From the NCBI RefSeq assembly GCF_963678975.1, contig NC_089280.1:2839260-2903259 (forward strand): 64,000 bases of DNA, given 5' to 3'. The DNA is from Dysidea avara (Eukaryota > Porifera > Demospongiae > Dictyoceratida > Dysideidae). Under the pieces are notes generated by a model. The model saw nothing but the letters and a program-made list of their open reading frames with translations. It had not been told where the DNA came from and ran no database searches. Below, one piece after another: positions 1 through 12,102 of the stretch; the stretch's first letter is position 1, and each line of letters opens with the position of its first letter. The translations under genes and the position numbers were made by a program.

Positions 1-3000
1 CAAGTTTTCATTAAAGAATAATTTGTAAAGCCGCCATATCTTCATAAAGAATGTAGCAAAAGATATTACAAAGGCCAACTCTGTCATCCAGTGTCTCAAC
101 TGTTGAATAAACATACAATAACATAAGAAAATTATGTTTTCTTACATTGCACACCAATGTTGCTGCAACACAGTTAGTGTCATTGTCTGGTTCAAATGTA
201 TAAAATGCTGTTCCAATGAACCCCATCAATATTGCTGATAGAATGACACAGTTTAGACAATAGCTGCTTCGTTTGACCACCCTACATAGAACATCAGTGA
301 TTAGTACATGATAATATGTATACATACTGTTTTCACAAATGATACACTGCAATGACACACTCTGTACTGCTGCTGCATTGTAGGCAAGAGCACAAAGACT
401 GAATGATTAACTTACAAGTTTTCTCGGTAGTATATGTTGAATAGCAGGAAAAATGTAGTGGATAGGACTCCGATGGCTGTAGTAGATGCCACTATGGCAG
501 TCTCAGCTTGACTGCGATGTTGGATTACGGGACTTGGTGCATCTTTAGGGATGTATCCACCTGAAAGGGATACAGCACAATAAATAGAAGCAAAAAGTGA
601 TATGTAACAGTGTTTTCACTGTGTTTCATCAATGTAATTGCATAAGTGATTAAATAATTGAATGATAAAGCAGCATTGTTAACATGCACGTACAGTAGTA
701 CATTAATGCTGGCTTCAGCATTTTGTTGCTTGTTTATATATGTGACCAGATTTTACAAAACCATTCCAAATCGCACATCAGGCAAAAATCAAATAAACAC
801 CACCAGTGGATAACTACACTATCGTACTACTAATTTTGACCCTCACTACTACTCAAACTATTTTTAACATATGTATTTTCTGGGTGGTGTGGAGAGCTCG
901 AATGGCAGTTTCAGGCCTTGTGATTGCGAATCAGTGGTTTACTGGTGGATGACCTGATAATGTTGGCCAAATGATTTTTCTGTTCATTTTGCTGCATATC
1001 AGCCACTAAGAAGCCAGCACAGTCCTGTAATCTCATGTTTGGACTCCAATCGTAGTCTACCTCCATTTGGAAGTATGTCTTTTAACCACCCTCTGCCCCT
1101 TTGTGAGCATTCTTGATACTACTTCGCTCGTCTAACTGCTCAGATTTTTACGGAAAACTCTACAAACAGCTACAAGTACTGGAAGAGGTCTGAAAGGTAA
1201 TAGATTGATACATATCTTGTGTTAAGTTTCATTTGTGCGCTTGCTATCCTTGGCAAGTTATGCTGACTTTAATTCTTTAAAACCGTTTATCTCGAACTTC
1301 TAATATGTGATTTGGAATGTTTTTCCAACATTCAGTCACATAATACATTTTGTGTGATTAAAATTCAGTACCTTGCCACATTAAACTCTGCCCTGGCAGC
1401 TCAATAAGACTGTTGGTTTGTTGTGATGGGACATGTATTAATATTGGAACAGCAACACCATCTGTGGTTAGACACCATGAGATCACATGGTTTATAGTGT
1501 AATATCTTTACCTCTGTATTGAAGAATACGAACTGAAGGGTCTTTTCTGTTCCCTGACTCCACATGGAATGACACCTTCCCCTGTACCACAAAGCAGTAA
1601 TGTATGTGTGACACTTTACACAACATGTAGAGCTAACTGTTCAATATATAGGACAGAGTAGACATTAAAGTGCATACCGATATTCCTTCAAATGACACAT
1701 TTGCAACTGATGCTGTGAGCACATCTGACATTTCAGTCCATTCATAATGATACTCTTCCAGTCTTCCTAGACCCTTTTCTTCCAGCATTGATATGGATGC
1801 ATTCAAGGCAAGAGCTATGGTCCATGCTGTGTCATACACATATCCGATGTTGAGAAATATGTCTGTCTTCACTGGTCCTAGAAGTTTATTCTTCATATCA
1901 AGGTCTTCTTTAAATTGTGCTACAGTCTATAAGAGCATGTAGCATTGTGGTTACAACAGTGTTTTCTCTTGGTACCTTTTTAGACACTAACACTCTATCT
2001 GGATCATAGTCAAGTAAACTGTTTCCAAGACCTCCCAAAGTGTGCTCCAAAGATGTCTTCATTTCTTCAGCGCTACAGTCATTCCCATCCACTGCAGTCC
2101 ACCAGTTAGCTCTGAACCAACCAGGAATGAACCAAACGAAGTCAGGACCAGCCAACTTGCTTCTTACCACCTGTGTGAAGTGAAGACAACTATAGTGACT
2201 CCTTCTATAAATGAAGTGCTTCACAACATTAACAATAAACTTTACGTACCTTACACCAGAATTTTACAGCCATACTAGGGTGCATCCAAGTAATAATAAT
2301 CCTTGCTCTTAACTCCTGCCACAGGTAGTAAAGTTATTGTCAACAGTTACCACAACGTGGAGCATGTGTACCTTAATAATGCTGATGACTTCTCTTGGAT
2401 CATCAGTGAATGTCAAACGTGTCAATACTCGTTTTTTGGTCAGTCTCCCTTCAGTGTGTATCCCAGCCTGTGGGATGATGGTGTTACACAGTATAAGTTA
2501 TTGCCAGAATAACTGTTCAGTATAGTCTTAGTTTTTATTTGATAAGAAGTGTTAATTTTGACTTGTTAAAACTTGTAATTTTGTCCATACCCTTACACTA
2601 ACAAGACTATACTGTGAATTTACATGTTAATAAAACACATGTGATGTGACCTACATTGAGATTGAGCTCATCCTCATCAGTTATTATGGTAACCCTCTTC
2701 CAGTTCAGTTCCTCTATCAATGCCACATAGCCATCAGCGATTTGCTCTGTTATCAGTACAAGCCGGTAAAATCTTGGAAATCGTACTTTGTCTTTCCCAA
2801 ACAGTGAAGAGGAAGCAGTGTAAGCTACCTAGTGTGGAAATATTGAATGTTATCAATAGTTAGTGGCTTCAGTGTATTTATTGTTACTGAATGATTTGAG
2901 AATGGTATTACAGGGTCCGTACCTGAGTTAGGTTCATATATCTCTGAGCAACTTCTCCCATTAGTTCACTGGCTATAGAGCAAGCTGGTCCTAAGATCAT

Positions 3001-3433
3001 TAGTTTAGTTGGCACTTCTGGGTCAGTTTGTTGGATGAGGTGGTATGTTGCTGGAATTGATGCACACTACAACAGAATCACCGAGTTGAACTATACGTCC
3101 ACTTTCGCATTATACATTCACACAACCTTTGCCAGGCTACACATCACTTACCCCAGAGTTAGCATAATCCACAACCAGTCGATATCCAGGTAGTAGGTCA
3201 CATCTCTCATTGATCTCCTCTAGAGCTAACTTCATAATGGGTATTCTGTCTATCCCATCACAATTATCCACTGGGTATTCCCTTTTGTCTGCTGGGTCAG
3301 TACAAGGGAAAAAACCAAGGACATGAAGATCAATTAGATCACCACCAGAGCCAGAGATGTCTGTATTACAACCACCACTGTCACCAACCACAAGTAGAAC
3401 ACTTGTTTGAAGAAACAACAAAATAGACTTCAT
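1..3433 (-). CDS. GABA-B-like class C GPCR, copy A (3' end cut by window edge)
   Basis: Fourth and leftmost receptor of the array. Exons seen: 3152-3433, 2923-3066, 2655-2828, 2372-2467, 2250-2315, 1976-2170, 1678-1926, 1512-1581, 1372-1461, 416-560, 146-281 and the start of exon 12 (1-99); exons 13-15 lie off the window. All junctions fit GT-AG and stay in frame for 582 codons. It starts with a hydrophobic signal peptide, then the ligand-binding ectodomain, TM1 (exon 10), TM2 (exon 11) and TM3, with FMKIWRLYK after TM3 as in GABA-B receptors. Exon 1 is one codon shorter than in the other copies. Intron 9 (561-1371) is swollen by a dispersed repeat. Intron 1 is almost identical to that of copy C. 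Expected role: plasma-membrane receptor signalling through G proteins; the ligand is not deducible. Confidence 0.9.
881..1330. repeat. Dispersed repeat inside intron 9 of receptor A
   Basis: The sequence recurs in inverted orientation at about 57410-58000. Shared stretches include a segment on agreement of the pattern GTTTACTGGTGGAT, TGCATATCAGCCAC and CTTGCTATCCTTGGCAAGTT. This explains why this intron is about 800 bp where copies B, C and D have shorter ones (256, 65 and 134 bp). No coding capacity seen. Confidence 0.7.
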
Positions 3434-3564
3434 TTCACTGATACACCCATACTAGATGTTTTAGCTGTTACTTCTACAACTACAGTAGTAAACTGTGTGT
3501 TGTGTACTTGTGTCACAATTCAAAAGGTGACACATTGTGGTATGACTTTGTATACAGCACATAG

Positions 3565-3649
3565 TGTTGTATCACACATGGTGTTGTATCACACATAGTG
3601 TTGTATCACACATAGTGTTGTATCACACATGGTGTTGTATCACACATAG
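3565..3649. repeat. 17-bp tandem repeat, five units, upstream of receptor A
   Basis: Unit TGTTGTATCACACATRG repeated five times with only A/G variation at the end of the unit. It starts about 130 bp upstream of the receptor A start codon, so it lies in the probable 5' UTR or promoter. The other three receptors lack it. Confidence 0.9.
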
Positions 3650-4945
3650 TGTACTTGAAAATCTGATAACATCACCTGTCAATTCATCAATGAGTTATTG
3701 CTGTGTCAACTGAATTATAATACTTTGCAGTATTCTTTATTTGTAACATTACAATCACATGGTACTAAACGTAATGGAACTGTGACTAAAGTATGCATGA
3801 TCTCTCTGAGAGAAGTTGGTATGTGGCATGTATATATCAAAGATCTCTAGCAGCAGCAAATAGATTTGAATTTGATTCTTACACAGTGTATAATATGGTG
3901 AAGGGTAGTCTGTTCAGCTAAATATTATAGTTCTGTTGAGAATGTTTAAAACAGGCACTTCTTTCACTGCACGATGTAACGTGTTTACTTATATATTTTG
4001 CAATTGGCCGAGATTTAAATTTGCATATGAGCAAGTTTTTGGGCATTTGTTCAACGGCAAAAATGCCAGCTGACAGATATATATGTCCACATTTCTTTAA
4101 AAATGAAAATGATTATTGTGTACCACCTATACACCTCATGTCCGTTTAGCAGCGATATAATAATATACTGTAAAGCAACTTGCTGTGATCACAATGATGC
4201 TAGAGAAGAAGCCCAATTTATGGAAAATTCAGCACATTATGATAGCCTAAACCAATGCGGTGAAGCAGATTCCCCATACATGATAAATACCCAAAATTCC
4301 TGACTAGATTTGGAAAGAGTAGTGAATGGGTTATAGCAGAGGAAATTGGAGAAAATTTAAGTGCTCCATTTTGAGGTTGAAAATCACTTTCTTGTTTTAT
4401 GGTGAATTCAATGGTGGATATTTGGAAGGAAATGCTCTATTGGCATTCCAACCTCTTAACACCATTAACCCTAACTACATTAGTGTTACACTGAAACAAA
4501 AGCATTGTGAAATAGATCTGCAGGTTAGTTTGTGAAATTTTCAGTGTTTCCGTGATTAAGGCTGCGATGATTCCATTGTTATTTTCAGCCCTTCATGCCA
4601 GCAAACTTTCCCCTAAAAAACAGTACTCAATTGAGTGTCCTTCAGTAGATTAGTATATGTCTAGGGCAGTGTCCTTTTATATGAACAGATGCAAACAGGA
4701 AGAATGGACTGTTCTATTAGTGACAGTTGTCAAGCATCAATGTTATATTGTCAACTATAACAATGTGAATTGACTAGGTTAGGCAGTAGGGTAGGGTTTG
4801 CTCTGTAAAGGCCTAAGATACATGTAGGAATTACCACCACTACCGGTACCCATGCAATATTATTGTTTCTTACCTGAACTTCTACACAGTTATGCTATGT
4901 TTAGTGAATATTGCATGTACATAATATATCATTATTTTCAACATA
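3650..4945. other. Spacer between receptors A and B
   Basis: No gene that I can support. A plus-strand ORF of 66 codons at 4103-4303 ends in a tail rich in E, N, S and Y (contains EEAQFMENSAHYDSLNQ) that resembles a cytoplasmic receptor tail. It could be a last exon or chance; no upstream exon was found. Confidence 0.4.
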
Positions 4946-5134
4946 CAGTGGAACCTTGAGTATCCAGACTAATTGGGGGGAAGGATGTTCATATAATTGA
5001 ATAGTACGTAAAATCAAACATCCATGCATTTATATACAGAGCTTTGTTCAACTAATCTAATAAAGCATACACTTATAGACAGAATACCCTAATTGAGCAG
5101 TCAATTTGGTGTTTGGATAATCAAGGTTCCACTG
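4946..5134. mobile_element. pogo/Tigger-like MITE, 189 bp
   Basis: Terminal inverted repeats of about 21 bp (CAGTGGAACCTTGAGTATCC at the left, its near complement at the right) are flanked on both sides by TA (4944-4945 and 5135-5136). TIRs starting CAGTGGAACCT with TA duplication are typical of pogo/Tigger-group DNA transposons. There is no transposase, so it is non-autonomous. Confidence 0.85.
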
Positions 5135-5277
5135 TAGTTCAACAAGTACATGAAAATATGTGCTGTATATATATAGCAGATATGTAGATAACTTTATATC
5201 CAGTGATAAAGTTGTGGTCTTAATTGTGAATATGAAGTATTTTGTGTCACCCTATATAATCCTCTCACACATACATA

Positions 5278-8200
5278 TCAGATGGACTCATTGCTCTCAG
5301 AGTCTTTCTGTGTCTCATTCACTTTTGTCGGTTCTGTTTCATTTACTATTTCTACTTGAATCGTGTTAGTTATGACAATACAACTGTTAATGTCCGAGTC
5401 ATTTTCAGTTTGTTCAGGTACTCCAATGAATGTTATCCGTCTGCGATACTTACGAACCTGGTTCTCTGTGTATTGGCTTCCTTGATGATCTCCATTATTT
5501 TGATTATCTTGGCATTGCTGTGGATGGTCAGGTGAGTTTGGTACTGAAATAAAGACATCATCATTTTCAGTTTTTGTTCTAGGCTGAAATTGATCATCAT
5601 CATCATCATCGGGTAAATCAATACTTGTTATCCTACTCAGTATCGATGATCTTGAAGTTGACACTGATGATCTTGGAGTTGGAATACTTAACATTGATGA
5701 TCTTGGAGTTGGAATACTTAATGTTGAAGATTTTGAACTCATCATTGAAAGCCTTGACCGATTGCTTATCATGGAAAATTTTCTTAATGATTGTATGCTT
5801 TGTGGGTCTACTATTCCACGATATACTCTGTAAACCTACAGCAGTATTAGAATTGTATACAATATATTCTGAGTATTATTATTGTATTACTGACCTTTGG
5901 TACAAACAACAGGTAAGACATTGGGTACATCCAAAGACATTCACGAAGGGTGATTATCAGTAGTAGGCCAGTCTGTATGTTATTTAACTGGAAGAGAAAG
6001 ACTATCAGTTCACAGATGGACAGTGGTATGATCACCATGATGGTAGAAAGGTTTATCACAGCAGACTCGTGGTATTTTCTGTATCTTCTTTCAGTTGGTA
6101 AATATTTCTTTATCTGAAATGTTATTGTTAAGCTGAATATTCCCAGCACAGTGCGGATCACAATTAGTACAAGGTCAAATATCAAATGGTGTTTTGCTTT
6201 GCAAATATAAGTGATCTCTTCTTGAGCTAAATTATCCTGTACATACATATGTGCAAGATGTATATGAGCTATTGCATTCTGCTTTGACTAACAATACCTT
6301 ATTGATTTTAGTTCGTGAGTGAAGAGTGATAGGGTAAATAGACGCTTGAACAATCAACACTACAAGAGCTGGTGTGGTAATAACTCCAACTCCCAATAAT
6401 AAATATTGATCATCCAGGTATTTCTGCATGTTAGAAAAAATATGGCAAGCCTGACAGACTTAAAATTAAGCAACACTCAACATTTTACCAAATATATTTT
6501 ATATACTTACCCGCTGTGACAAGTTTTCATTAAAAAATAATTTGTAAAGTCGCCAGATCTTCATAAAGAAAGTAGCAAAAGATATCACAAAGGCTAACTC
6601 TGTCATCCAATATCTCAGCTATTGAAGATACACCTGATATTACAAAACATAAAATGTATACTTCCTTACATTACACACTAATGCTGATGCAACTTCACTA
6701 GTGTCATTGTCAAGTTCAATTGTATATAACGCTGTACCAATGAACCCCATCAATATTGCTGATATAATAACACAATTCAGGCAATAACTGCTTCGTTTGA
6801 CCACCCTAAATAAAACACGAATGCAGCATAAATACATTGTGCATTGCATGTGTTACATGTGTGTCCATATATTGCAATATCAAGCAACAAAACCTAATGT
6901 GTATTATTTTAAATTATTTATCTGGTATTAGTGATAGACATTGATGTATAAGTATTCTCTAATGCCACTAAGTACTTAGTGTCTCCCATACTTAATATCA
7001 TAAAATTTCTTCTGGAATACTTCTAAGAATGTTACATTGCAAAACCAAAAGCTTCCTTCTAAAAGTTATTAATTAACACGTTAGATAATGAGGCTGTGTA
7101 TGGCCTTCAGGAATCAAAGATCACTGTGTCTTATGTAGCATTATACCATAATAACCTTTCTGTAAAAGTATTCTATATATGCTGTGCTAGTCTTATAACA
7201 CCATGAAGAGAACCCTGAACATGTAGTTTCAGCAAGGAATATTTGTGACTGCATGATTTACTCCACCAACAATACTGATATATCAAACTGAATCCTAAAC
7301 ATTTTTAGGTGCTCCAATCTGAAACTTTGATACTTTGATATGTACTGAAGAACAGTGCAGCTATCAAGAGAATTATGCGTACTATATACTTACAAGTTTT
7401 TGCGATAGTATACATTGAAGGATAAGAAAAATGCAGTGGACAATATTCCAATGGCTGTGATAACTGCTGCAATGATGATCTCTACTTTGAAGTGATGTTG
7501 GGTTACAGGATTTGGAGCATCTCTAGGTACAAATCCACCTACAGACAGTATAGCACAGCTGACAAATATTGAGCTGTAATTGCTGAGGATACACTTCACT
7601 ATGACACAAAATTAACAGTGTAGCAAGTTTAGTTGGCCTGCATGTTATTGTCAGCAGAAATAATGCCCAGTTGTGTAAAATAGTTATTATTTATGTTTTG
7701 CATGTCCAGTAAGTTTAGGTAAGCATCTTTGTTGTCTGGACATGTGAAATGTTGGTACTAACTGTTTAGAACTAATTTATGTGTATTCCATTACCTTGCC
7801 ACACTAAACTTTGTCCTGGTAGTTCAATAAGACTGTCATTTTGTTGTGATGGGACATATACTATAATTGGTACAGCAACACCATCTGTGGTAGAAGTTCA
7901 TAACAGTGCTTGTCGGACAGTGCAAATGCTTACCTCTGTACTGGACAATACGGACTGATGGGTCTATTCTGTTCCCAGACTGTTTAAAGAATGACACCTT
8001 CCCCTGTGTTGCAGAGGAGTATCATGTACATTTTGTTATTACATTACACAGTACATGGATATTTATGGTTAGTGATTATGGCAAAGTGGATATCGTGTAC
8101 ATCCAGCACTTACCGATATTCCTTCAAATGAAACATTGGCAACTGATTGTGTTAACACATCTGACATTTCAGTCCATTCAGTTTGATACTCTTCCAGTCT

Positions 8201-9869
8201 TCCTATACCCTTCTCTTCCAGTACTGATATCGATGCATTTAAGGCAAGAGCAATGGTCCATGCAGCATCATACACATATCCAATGTTTAAGAATATGTCT
8301 GTATTCACTGGTCCTAGCATTTCATTCTTTTTGTCAAGATCTTGTTTAAACTGTGCTACAGTCTACAGGAGAATCACATGACAATAATTGCAGGTTTAGT
8401 AATGTTTTATCTTCGTACCTTTTCTGATGCTAGTACTCTATCTGGATCATAGTCAAGTATGCTATTTCCAAGACCTCCCAAGGTGTGCTCCAGAGATCGC
8501 TCCATTTCTTCAGCAGAGCAGTCAGTCCCATCCACAGCAGCCCACCAGTTAGCTCTGAACCAGCCAGGAATGAACCAGACAAAATCTGGACCTGCTAATT
8601 TCCTTCTTACAACCTGTGCAGTATATATTATTATAATACATGTATAGTTCATCAAAATTAGCAGTGTTTACCTTACACCAGAATTGCACAGCTACACTGG
8701 GATGTATCCAGGTGATAAAGATCCTTGCTCTCAGATCCTGCAGTAGAATTGTCACCATAACATAACCTGAAGCATGTGTACCTCAATAATTTCAACAACT
8801 TCTCTTGGATCATCAGTGAATGTCAAACGTGTCAATATTCGTTTTTCAGTCAACATTTCTTCTGTATGTATTCCGGCCTATGGCAAAATTTGTATTTTAT
8901 TAATGTAGTGGCCTTTTATGCATAGTTGTGTTTAATGTGAGCTTGTATGTGCAGTGTTTAAAATGTGGCATGCTACAGTGCCTCTCATTTCTTTACACAA
9001 AAATTGTTGTAGTGAATTTGCATGATCACACGATGAACTTAACTTATAACTACCAAGGTAACATACATTTAGGTTAAGCTCATCTTCATCAGTTATTACA
9101 GTAACTCTCTTCCAGTTGAGTTTCTCTACCAATGCTACATATCCATCAGTTATTTGCTCTGTTATCGGTACCAGTCGATAAAATCTTGGAAACCGTACCT
9201 TGTCCTTCCCAAACAGTGAAGAAGAGGCAGTATAAGCAACCTGTGACAACATGTGTACATAATGAGGAATAAAATGTGTTACGATTATCAGTTGATGGTG
9301 CTACACAACTTATTAATTGTGTTGATGATAAAGTTATTTATAATATCACTGTTACTAAATAGATATTGCTATACCTGAGTTAGATTTATGAATTTCTGAG
9401 CAACTTCTCCCATTAGTTCACTGGCTATAGAGCAAGCTGGTCCTAGGATCATTAATTTAGTTGGCACTCCTGGGTCAGTTTGTTGGATGAGGTGGTATGT
9501 TGCTGGAATTGATGCACACTACAACAGAATCACCGAGTTGAATTATACATTCACATAACCTTTGCCAGGCTGCGCATCACTTACCCCAGAGTTAGCATAA
9601 TCCACAACCAGTCGATATCCTGGTAGTAGGTCACATCTCTCATTGATCTCCTCTAGAGCTAACTTCATAATGGGTATTCTGTCTATCCCATCACAATTAT
9701 CCACTGGGTATTCCCTCTGATCCTCAAGATGAGTACAAGGGAAAAAGCCAATAATGTGAAGATCAATTAGATCACCACCAGAGCCAGAGGTGTCTGTGTC
9801 ACAACCATCACTGTCACCAACCACAAGTAGAACACTTGTTTGAAGAAACAGTAAAAGAAACAACTTCAT
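5278..9869 (-). CDS. GABA-B-like class C GPCR, copy B (complete, 927 aa)
   Basis: Fifteen exons: 9585-9869, 9375-9518, 9067-9240, 8782-8877, 8672-8737, 8419-8613, 8114-8362, 7934-8003, 7795-7884, 7394-7538, 6670-6805, 6511-6618, 6298-6423, 5895-6236, 5278-5835 (stop included). Every junction is GT-AG and the 2784 nt stay open. Order: signal peptide; ectodomain with GPDFVWFIPGWF and GYVYDAAWTIALALN, the GABA-B counterparts of the second ligand lobe; seven TM segments; LLFVPK at the end of TM7; then a 186-codon tail. The tail has repeated SIPTPRSS/STSRSS segments, an aspartate run and a VVNETE-type acidic end. The class C cysteine pair (top of TM3, second extracellular loop) is present. Intron 14 is only 59 bp, against 718 bp and 1162 bp in C and D, so B is close to the uninvaded form. 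Confidence 0.93.
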
Positions 9870-10352
9870 TCCATAAAGTTACACAATGATTTCAGTGCTT
9901 AGAATGAATAGTAAGAGTACTTGGTAAAATTCCTCATCAAAATTTACAATCTTGTTAGCAACATATGCTACTATATACCAGACACTATCTCCAAGGAACT
10001 AGAAACTATTGGTAACATCATCTATAAGTAAGTTTCACTACCAATAGATGAAATCTCCCTGTGTCATCCATCTATACTGTAAAGATCCCCATTATGGCTA
10101 CAGTAGTTTGAGTTGTTGACACACAAAGTTGATGATCTGTGTCAATAGATTCAAATATTGTGCTAATTATGACTAACCATAATAGGCTTTGTTTACTGAG
10201 TTTGCTGTATGTAGCTACATATTGTCACTTTTCATTTATCATTGCTAGCACTTTTGAATAGTGGTGCAAGTATTTACAGGCAAGACGACTGTACATTATG
10301 TTTTATAGACAAATATTGTAAACAATATTAAAGTGCTTATAGATGTACAAGT

Positions 10353-11368
10353 CAGTGGCGGATCCAAGGTATGTGCCCCCCTTCCCCACTCCCTCATCCA
10401 AAAAACAACATAAAAGATCAAAGAGCCTGCAGTCAAATACTCTAATAGAACAGTAACCACACATAACACTACTGAAAATCCTTCGTATATAATTTATAGT
10501 TGCTGAGTATGAAAAACTAGCATTTCCAGCACATGGGATGGACACACTTAGCCTGCTAAGAATGTTATACAATTGAAATACACATGGTCTGTGTATACCA
10601 TATAGGCTCATAGCTAGCTACTCATGACTGTCACTTGTCTCTATAATGAAACTCTTGTCCACTTAGAAAACAGTATGACGTGCCAAAATTTTCAGTCCCA
10701 AAACCAGAGTTGGGGGTAACTATTTACTTTTGTAACTAAGTTACGTAACTGATTACTTTTAAAGTAACTAGTAATATAACAAGTTACTTGCTTTGTAACT
10801 AGTAACTTGTATCTGGGAGTAATTGTCTGAAAAGTAACTAAGTTACAATAGTAACTAATTACAATAGTTACATTGTAACTACAACTAATTATGCTTTAAA
10901 AGCAAGAGCACTTCAATTTTTGTGCCATATATGCTACAGCCACATTAGGTAGACAGATTCTGTGTACTGTTCTCTATGATTCAGCTTGAGTAACAGACAT
11001 AGCAATAATTATAACTGACCTGAAATAGCCACAGAATTGTTATTTTAAGTGCACATATGTATTGCATCCCTTCATGATGTATATCTGAGCAAAATTCATG
11101 TTACAAAAGCTAAAAACAAGTCATAATGTATGCTACGAAAGTAACTAGTACCTAGAGTACTTAATTACCTTTTTTGAAAAGTAAGTGTAACTAAGTTACA
11201 TGGGATAAAAGTAACGAGTAACTAGTTACTTTTCTGAAGTAACTACCCCAACTCTGCCCAAAACATGCAATAGCTTTAGCTTAAGGGAGGCTGTGCCCCC
11301 AGACCCCATGTTCCATATACCTACTACCTTGGCGTACCCTCCTTCCCAAACCCTGAATCTGCCCCTGC
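10353..11368. mobile_element. Older DNA-transposon-like element carrying a nested hAT MITE
   Basis: The left edge reads CAGTGGCGGATCCAAGG and the right edge, read on the other strand, CAGGGGCAGATTCAGGG, a plausible degenerate terminal inverted repeat pair of a hAT-type element. The flanks share only CAAGT, so the target duplication is unproven. The inner half is interrupted by the 552-bp element at 10705-11256. No transposase ORF is recognisable. Confidence 0.5.
10705..11256. mobile_element. hAT-like MITE, 552 bp, with 8-bp target duplication
   Basis: Termini CAGAGTTGGGG at the left and CCCCAACTCTG at the right form an 11-bp perfect TIR. Both sides are flanked by CCCAAAAC (10697-10704 and 11257-11264), an 8-bp duplication as expected of hAT transposition. 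Subterminal regions are filled with GTAACTAGTTACTTTT-type repeats. A fragment of the same repeat type lies at about 38508-38600. Confidence 0.9.
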
Positions 11369-11390
11369 AAGTAGTACGAATTTTAAGGCG

Positions 11391-11585
11391 AAAGGAAAAA
11401 GTAATTAAGGAATAGCTAGCTAAAAGTAGTGAAACAAGGGAGACTGTCTATACCTGTAGATGTACTAGTAGACAAATATAGACTGAAGAGTAGGATCCAC
11501 TATATAGTACAATATATCTGCAGGTATAGGCAGCCTCCCTTGTTTCACCACTTTTTAGCTATAGCTATTAACTTGTTTTTCTTTG
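11391..11585. mobile_element. Palindromic MITE, family 1
   Basis: Two inverted arms of about 75 bp are separated by a short spacer. The core is GTGAAACAAGGGAG followed by CTATACCTG. The same core and architecture recur at 39604-39789, and a half copy lies at about 12985-13055. Non-coding, could fold as a long hairpin. Confidence 0.75.
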
Positions 11586-12102
11586 ATTCATAATCTTCCA
11601 AATTTTCCTTCTACTTGTATATAATGTAATTGTTCAAGGTCACAGAATCATGATAGTATTAGAAGAATGTATATACTCTTTGATTGTTTATATGGAGTGA
11701 GAACTTGTGAATTTGAAGCTGTAGCCTGTAACTTGCTAATTTTGGAAATGTGTGCTCATGAAGCCAGGATGGAAACATAGTGGGCCAGTAAAGAACATCA
11801 ATTCTATGGCTCAGTGTATCATACACTATATTTTTCCTGTGAACTGAGCTATGTACAAAAGTAGTGCATATATTTACCATCAGAATATTTTTACATTCTT
11901 GGTACTGGTATCTCGATATCCTTCCCTGCACCAGTGTAGACGTTCCTCTACTGACCAAATATATTGGAGACATTATATCCAGTATATTAAGTGATTGTAT
12001 ACATGGCTAAACTGCAAGTTGAGCTAAGAAATAGTATCCAATAAATACAGTCTAAAATAACAATCTAAATAAATTCTTTTTCAAATGTTTCTCTTAAGGT
12101 CA
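11586..12102. other. Spacer, likely 3' flank of receptor C
   Basis: AT-rich sequence between the palindromic MITE and the stop codon of receptor C. No gene seen. It should contain the 3' UTR of receptor C, but no clear AATAAA was found close to the stop. Confidence 0.4.

Noticed and set aside
7906-8349. 147-codon plus ORF
   Set aside because: Antisense to exons 7 and 8 of receptor B and crosses their intron.
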